Assembly: GCA_964409235.1 (NCBI GenBank)
Contig: CAYPCN010000022.1
Span: 1 to 18,859 of the forward strand
From: CAINFV01 sp964409235
GTDB lineage: Bacteria; Chlamydiota; Chlamydiia; Chlamydiales; FEN-1388
Direction: 5' to 3'
DNA: 18,859 nucleotides
Below are positions 15,197-18,859 of the stretch, one piece after another. Position 1 is the first letter of the stretch; each line of letters starts with the position of its first letter. The translations under genes and the position numbers were made by a program. The notes beneath the pieces are model-generated. The model was not told the origin of the DNA. It ran no database searches and was given only the letters and a program-made list of their open reading frames with translations.

Positions 15197-15252
15197 ATGA
15201 CATAAAAACTCATCCCATTGGCATTCAGAGACTTGTGAAATGCAAAATCCCC

Positions 15253-15274
15253 ATTTTCCGTAATTTTTCCGTAA
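15253..15274 (-). promoter_or_regulatory. Integrase arm-type site, right end, inverted copy
   Basis: On the minus strand this is TTACGGAAAAA followed by TTACGGAAAAT. It is identical over 22 bp to 15504-15525 but in the opposite orientation, and matches 1192-1211 over 20 bp. Confidence 0.75.
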
Positions 15275-15503
15275 CCGATGGGGAATTTTGGCGAAAAAAG
15301 CGCTGCAATCCCTGTTTTGGGTTCGAATGAAATGGCTATAGATGACGCTGGAGTTCGACGCCATCTGGCGCCACAGGACGCAGAAACCTGGGGTCGATGC
15401 TGTAGCATTGCAGTGAACAACAAGCGATGGACAGACAGTGAGTGGGATGAAAAAAGTATGCCCGAATCAGAAACCCACAAAAAGGGGAATTTCTGCTGCC
15501 GCG

Positions 15504-15525
15504 TTACGGAAAAATTACGGAAAAT
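15504..15525 (+). promoter_or_regulatory. Integrase arm-type site, right end, direct copy
   Basis: TTACGGAAAAA followed by TTACGGAAAAT, about 53 bp from the right att repeat. It has the same orientation as the left-end copy at 1192-1211. Confidence 0.75.
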
Positions 15526-15577
15526 GGACCGTGGTGGACTACCACGTAGTGGCCAAGAATCAGCCTCAGAAACGAGT

Positions 15578-15630
15578 ATGGGGGCAGTTGGACTCGAACC
15601 AACGAAGTCGTAAGACGAGGGATTTACAGT
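15578..15630. repeat. attR-side direct repeat within tRNA-Tyr
   Basis: This is the right copy of the 53-bp repeat. It supplies the 3' part of the functional tRNA-Tyr, so insertion leaves the tRNA intact. Confidence 0.95.
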
Positions 15631-15660
15631 CCCTTGCAATTGCCACTATGCGATACCCCC
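15579..15660 (-). tRNA. trnY: tRNA-Tyr (anticodon GTA)
   Basis: The 82-nt gene folds as a class II tRNA. The acceptor stem is GGGGGTA with TGCCCCC (one G-T pair), with discriminator A. The anticodon stem GGGA/TCCC holds CTGTAAA, giving GTA. A long variable arm (about CGTCTTACGACTTCG) and T-arm GGTTCGAGTCC follow. CCA is not encoded. Its 3' part is supplied by the integrated element. It is downstream of tRNA-Thr on the same strand. Confidence 0.95.
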
Positions 15661-15717
15661 AAAGCGGAAAACGCTCTCGTACCTCTCAACTAGCAAAACC
15701 ATTGTTGAGAACATATA

Positions 15718-15790
15718 TGCTGACAGTAGGAATTGAACCCACAACCATCCGATTACAAATCGGGCGCTCTACCAATTGAGCTATGTCAGC
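15718..15790 (-). tRNA. trnT: tRNA-Thr (anticodon TGT)
   Basis: The 73-nt gene has acceptor stem GCTGACA/TGTCAGC and discriminator A. The D-arm is AGCTCAATTGGTAGAGC. The anticodon stem CCGA/TCGG holds TTTGTAA, giving TGT, and the T-arm is GTGGGTTCAATTCCTAC. CCA is not encoded. It lies 57 bp before tRNA-Tyr and 43 bp after the SEC-C gene, possibly in one transcript. Confidence 0.95.
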
Positions 15791-15833
15791 ATCAAGAAAA
15801 CGGAGCATACCTTACCAACAAGGGCGTTTTCTC

Positions 15834-16154
15834 TCAAGATGGAGTTTGAGGCAACGGCTCCGCTTTTGGCGCCCCCTCAACCCCTATCAGCTCTTCAAGA
15901 GTGCTGTAACTCTTAGGAGCCTCTTCCGCCAATTCTGCGGGAGCAGGCGACTCCTTCGGCGCTCCAGAAGGCGCTGACAACACCTTAAATACTTTTCGAG
16001 CAAGGTTGATAGATGGATTTTTCCCCACTTGAGGAAGCACCCGAGCCCCGCCAAGACGCGGCTTTTTCGCCTCTATCTCTTTGACTCCGCAACACTTTTT
16101 ATATTTCTTCCCTGAACCACAGGGACATGGATCATTCCGACTTACTTTACTCAT
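15834..16154 (-). CDS. SEC-C motif protein
   Basis: The protein has 106 residues. The N terminus carries the SEC-C zinc motif RNDPCPCGSGKKYKKCCG, the same as at the end of SecA. The rest is low-complexity, rich in Ala, Pro and Glu (ESPAPAELAEEAPKS), and probably unstructured. The motif binds zinc and, in SecA, SecB and ribosomes; here it is the only domain, so the role is unknown. The ATG at 16154 is chosen because the motif starts nine residues later. The degraded IS begins shortly upstream and may have affected its promoter. Confidence 0.85.
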   Translation of the reverse strand: MSKVSRNDPCPCGSGKKYKKCCGVKEIEAKKPRLGGARVLPQVGKNPSINLARKVFKVLSAPSGAPKESPAPAELAEEAPKSYSTLEELIGVEGAPKAEPLPQTPS

Positions 16155-16189
16155 ATGAAGCAACTTCTTTCTACTTTACAGCAAACAAC

Positions 16190-16772
16190 TCCTGCCTAAA
16201 GGCAAAAGCTTTATGGTCAGCCAACAACTACCACCTACGTGCAGTGTACGGTGCACGTTGCCTGGTCGATAGGCCGGGCAAACCTACAGAGAGTGCGACG
16301 TGCATTCACGTCGCTGTGCTGTTGGTTTCCACAAGAGCATGTACACAGGTGGCGATTCCGCTCACCTGTACAACCGCACAGGGAGCACGTCTGGCTGGAC
16401 CAGGAGAGATTGACATAGAGAACCTGGAGACCGTGAACCAGACCTGTCTGGGTTCGTATGGTCTCTTGGACAATCTGTTTGCTCACCTTTTTGGGCATAT
16501 CTTGCTCAAGACACGACTGCTGGAACGATCCCGGCTTCATGGCAACATGGTGGAAGAGACGGGGTTGTGCATGGCTACGCGGTTCCAGCATCGACGCTTC
16601 ACAACCGCCGGTACAATGCGGTTGCAGACGGAGAGAAACTCGTCTCTCAGCTCAGACAGCAGAACTCCTTGCTCTCTGGTGACCAGAAGCTTTACACTAA
16701 TCGTTCGTTTCATAGTGACGGAATTTTGGCAGAAACCGTTTTTACTCACAATACTAAGGCGGCAATTGCCTC
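16190..16772 (-). mobile_element. Degraded IS200/IS605-type element
   Basis: This is the remnant of a tnpB-bearing insertion. The right-hand end shares 23 identical bases with 1-23 and contains the palindrome GGCAATTGCC (16761-16770). The left-hand end has a small hairpin GCC-TAAA-GGC near 16195-16204. Both boundaries are approximate. It separates the divergent SEC-C and TtcA-like genes. Confidence 0.6.
16235..16713 (-). pseudogene. tnpB: tnpB (IS605 OrfB) remnant with internal deletion
   Basis: The N terminus is intact from the ATG at 16713 (MKRTISVKLLVTREQ, then LSELRDEFLSVCN). The frame then breaks near 16545. The C-terminal zinc ribbon lies in another frame (SSQTCSLCGCTGERNR, then CSCGNQQHSDVNARRTL), where the last part holds the conserved Asp of the RuvC-like site. 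Between MPKKVSKQIVQ and VLYVNL a large central part, including other catalytic residues, is missing: total length is about 480 bp against roughly 1.1-1.2 kb for intact tnpB. The relic is inactive. Intact TnpB is an RNA-guided nuclease. Confidence 0.85.
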
Positions 16773-16792
16773 ATTTTAATGAAATACTATTC

Positions 16793-17587
16793 ATGACGAT
16801 GATCTCTGTTCCCTCCCCGCCGTGGACCGGCCTCGGCCGTAGGCTAGAGAGCGCAGTACGAAAAGCTCTCTATGACTTCAAGATGCTCGACCGCGTTGAT
16901 CGCCTAGGCGTTGCTCTTAGCGGCGGGAAAGATAGCCTCACTATGCTTTTGCTGCTTAAGGCAATTCTAGGAAAGGGATTCCCTCCCATTGACCTTATCG
17001 CACTCCACGTGGGAGGCGATATCTCCTGCGGAGCAGGCTTCGGACACCCGTTTCTCATCGACGCCTGCAAGCAGATGAGAATCAAGTTAGTGAGTCAGCC
17101 CATGCCCCCATTCAACGAGGAGATCGAATGCTACTCCTGCTCTCGACGCCGCAGAAAAATCTTGTTCGACATGGCAAGAGAAGAGGGCTGCCCAACCATC
17201 GCCTTTGGCCATCATCGCGATGACAACGCACAGACATTCCTCATGAACCTCCTCCACAAAGGAGAATGCGCCGGCCTGCTGCCAAAAATCGCACTCCACA
17301 AATATAATGTCACGATCATCCGCCCACTCATCTACCTTGCAGAAAACGATATCTCAACATTTGCCAAACACTACGGCTTTCAACGAATCGTCTGCCGCTG
17401 CCTAGCAGGACAGCATTCCGTGCGAAAGAAAACAGACCAGCTGCTCAGCTCCCTAGAACAGATATTTCCCAATGCAAGAAACAACGTCGCTACTGCCTCG
17501 TTGGTCTATGGAAGTACAAAGGCACAAGAAGAAAAAAAATTATCCACTCGAATAGTATATAACTATGAAAATACTTTTATTGAATGA
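16793..17587 (+). CDS. ttcA: TtcA-like PP-loop ATPase, tRNA 2-thiolation family
   Basis: The protein has 264 residues from the ATG at 16793; the open frame further upstream only crosses the dead IS. The PP-loop SGGKDS is at residues 43-48. CxxC (Cys113, Cys116, in ECYSCSRRRRK) and FGHHRDDNAQT follow, as in TtcA, which adds sulfur to cytidine 32 of tRNAs using an Fe-S cluster. The usual third cysteine may be Cys201 or Cys203 (VCRCLAG). No good ribosome binding site is seen, and the IS end lies only about 20 bp upstream, so the original promoter may be displaced. Its 3' end overlaps surE by 23 bp. A TilS-like or other thiolase is less likely because of the cysteine pair. Confidence 0.85.
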   Translation: MTMISVPSPPWTGLGRRLESAVRKALYDFKMLDRVDRLGVALSGGKDSLTMLLLLKAILGKGFPPIDLIALHVGGDISCGAGFGHPFLIDACKQMRIKLVSQPMPPFNEEIECYSCSRRRRKILFDMAREEGCPTIAFGHHRDDNAQTFLMNLLHKGECAGLLPKIALHKYNVTIIRPLIYLAENDISTFAKHYGFQRIVCRCLAGQHSVRKKTDQLLSSLEQIFPNARNNVATASLVYGSTKAQEEKKLSTRIVYNYENTFIE

Positions 17588-18287
17588 TGACGGTATAGAA
17601 TCTCCCGGATTATGGGAGCTACAGCGTAGCTTATCGGATGTCGCAGAAGTGGTCGTCGTGGCTCCATCGTCTGAACAGTCCGGAAAAGGGGCTAGCGTTA
17701 CCCTCCCCCACCCTATGGCGCCGAAGAGGAGGCCGAATACGCCCTGCGAAGCGTGGAGCGTAGACGGAACGCCGGCAGACTGCGTCCGAGTCGCACTTAC
17801 AACCATCCTTCCCTGTCCACCCTCTCTTATCGTCTCTGGCATCAACCCCGGGTCAAATGCCGGTGCCTTTGTCTTTACCAGTGGCACCGTTGGCGGTGTC
17901 ATCGCCGGAGTGCTCAGCGGCATCCCAGGCATCGCCTTTTCCTCCGCCAGCATGAGCGACCCTCAGTTTTCTAGATTTTCGCCATATATCGCCTCGATCG
18001 TACACTATGCAACCATCACCCACCCCATCCCCGACGGCACGCTTCTCAACGTTACATTCCCCCACCCGCGCGCGCTAGACGCCAATTTAGGGAAGATCGC
18101 CGGCATCAAATTTGCACGCCAAGGTCGGTCGTACTCACATCTCCCCGGAGAGATAGACACCGACACCCATTGGCTGCAGCATGGGTATATCACCATCGTC
18201 CCCGTCTATGTTGGCGAATTGACACACGCCGCCTATTTAGAACAGGCTCGCGACATCTCGCATGCACTGCAGCCTGCGCTCTCATGA
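17565..18287 (+). CDS. surE: 5'/3'-nucleotidase SurE
   Basis: The protein has 240 residues, close to the usual length. It starts MKILLLNDDG with metal ligands Asp8 and Asp9. Ser39 in SSEQSGKGASVT, DGTPADCV and SGINPGSNAG (Asn94) complete the metal site and active-site signature, and SGTVGGVIAG follows. SurE removes phosphate from nucleoside monophosphates and acts in nucleotide salvage and survival in stationary phase. It starts within the end of the TtcA-like gene, so the two are translated from one message. The ATG is fixed by the conserved N terminus. No strong terminator follows; TTTTGGAGGA (18308-18317) is matched by its complement at 18426-18435, too far apart to be a simple terminator. 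Confidence 0.96.
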   Translation: MKILLLNDDGIESPGLWELQRSLSDVAEVVVVAPSSEQSGKGASVTLPHPMAPKRRPNTPCEAWSVDGTPADCVRVALTTILPCPPSLIVSGINPGSNAGAFVFTSGTVGGVIAGVLSGIPGIAFSSASMSDPQFSRFSPYIASIVHYATITHPIPDGTLLNVTFPHPRALDANLGKIAGIKFARQGRSYSHLPGEIDTDTHWLQHGYITIVPVYVGELTHAAYLEQARDISHALQPALS

Positions 18288-18453
18288 AGAGCCAGGCGCG
18301 ATGTGGGTTTTGGAGGAGAAGTGGGAGATGTTTGGATCGAGCTACCAAAAAGTTGACGGAGTCTATATGCCCTGACATATGGATGAGAATGGTTTGGATA
18401 GATTCGGCCAAAAAGACCCTGCTCTATCCTCCAAAAGGCACATCGAAAGCGGC

Positions 18454-18855
18454 TCATGAAGATGGAGCCTTGACAATAGGGCGCTCGAGAGACTTTTCAA
18501 AAGCATCAATGCGGTCAAACCCTTTGGCTTGGCACCGTTCCAAGAAGGCACGGGCGCCAGGAATGGTAAGAAGACGGCGCAGCTCCTGAGCCAGTCTCCG
18601 GCTGGATTGGAACGCGTCAGCAGAGACCTCCCACGTTTTCTTCGTCTTCATTTGAAACAGTCTCGCCTCGATCGCAGTCCTCGCCATCTCGTCGAAAAGC
18701 AGAGACAGCGACTCTTGCCGAGTGAACAGATCGTGCAGCGTCTGCGCCCCTTCTAACTCCACAATAAGCTGGCGCTTCACCTCTTCTCCGCGCCGTACAT
18801 AATAGCCCTCATCCTTGGATGCGCATGAAGAAAGAAAGAGCATCACCGCAATCAC
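18454..18855 (-). CDS. Putative lipoprotein, 5' end beyond window
   Basis: 133 residues are visible. They begin with a hydrophobic stretch ending in the lipobox LFLSSC (Cys at residue 11), followed by ASKDEGYYVRRGEEVKRQ. The signal is too short and lacks its positive start, so the true start is beyond base 18859. The mature part is helical and charged (ELEGAQTLHDLF, then LAQELRRLLTIPGARAFLE). No named family is recognised. It converges on surE with 166 bp between them that hold no gene. It is probably attached to the outer or inner membrane facing the periplasm. Confidence 0.75.
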   Translation of the reverse strand: MIAVMLFLSSCASKDEGYYVRRGEEVKRQLIVELEGAQTLHDLFTRQESLSLLFDEMARTAIEARLFQMKTKKTWEVSADAFQSSRRLAQELRRLLTIPGARAFLERCQAKGFDRIDAFEKSLERPIVKAPSS

Positions 18856-18859
18856 ATAT

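Larger units (their letters stand above)
1021..15630. mobile_element. Integrative element at tRNA-Tyr, satellite-like
   Basis: The element is bounded by identical 53-bp repeats at 1021-1073 and 15578-15630, so one excised circle would be 14,557 bp. The right copy is part of the intact tRNA-Tyr gene; the left copy is the displaced 3' part of the tRNA. The tyrosine integrase lies about 450 bp from the tRNA end, the usual place. Contents are an integration module, regulators, a replication module with a likely origin, a terminase-small-subunit-like gene and cargo. No structural, large terminase or conjugation genes are visible, which fits a phage satellite or a mobilizable genomic island better than a full prophage or ICE. 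The boundaries are directly seen; the satellite label is inference. Confidence 0.9.

Noticed and set aside
15278..15613. 111-codon plus-strand frame ending GAVGLEPTKS
   Set aside because: It crosses arm sites and ends antisense to tRNA-Tyr; it has no family features and is a chance frame.
16127..16792. Long in-frame extension upstream of the TtcA-like gene
   Set aside because: It is only the antisense of the tnpB relic; conserved TtcA sequence begins after 16793.
18170..18589. 139-codon plus-strand frame across the surE end and the lipoprotein gene
   Set aside because: It overlaps two better supported genes in other frames and shows no motif.
1..18859. CRISPR array
   Set aside because: No regularly spaced direct repeats with unique spacers were seen; the GCTAA and TTACGGAAA repeats are too short and too close together.

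Overview
This looks like a stretch of bacterial chromosome carrying one complete integrative element of about 14.6 kb inserted at a tRNA-Tyr gene. The host is most likely a member of the Chlamydiota outside the Chlamydia genus. That placement is tentative: it rests on a PP-loop thiolase-type gene overlapping surE, an order I recall from chlamydial genomes, and on the moderate GC content. Ten Ns at 4679-4688 show it is a draft assembly.

Layout. 1-1020 is the left flank: the cut end of an IS200/IS605-type element, then a serine recombinase pseudogene with at least three frameshifts. The element lies between two identical 53-bp copies of the 3' part of tRNA-Tyr (1021-1073 and 15578-15630). To the right are the intact tRNA-Tyr and tRNA-Thr, a SEC-C protein, a degraded TnpB-type IS, a TtcA-like gene overlapping surE, and a lipoprotein gene cut by the window end.

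Inside the element, the right two thirds form a minus-strand backbone read from integrase inward: tyrosine integrase, a coupled unknown protein, two related small AlpA/excisionase-like proteins, an unknown protein, a DUF3987 replication protein, a CHC2/Toprim primase, a terminase-small-subunit-like HTH protein and a small unknown protein. A divergent XRE regulator follows. Between primase and DUF3987 lies a striking array of twelve GCTAA motifs, six in each orientation and symmetrical around a hairpin; it is the best candidate for the element's replication origin. Integrase arm-type sites, each a pair of TTACGGAAA units 11 bp apart, lie near both ends.

The left third is cargo: a small membrane protein, two lipoproteins, a very large helicase with four zinc-ribbon repeats (interrupted by the N gap and a frameshift), and an XRE-ImmA/PIN gene pair of toxin-antitoxin type at the extreme end. 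Size, tRNA site and gene set resemble a phage satellite (P4-like or PICI-like) carrying defence-type cargo. That reading is inference; no capsid, portal, large terminase or conjugation gene is visible.
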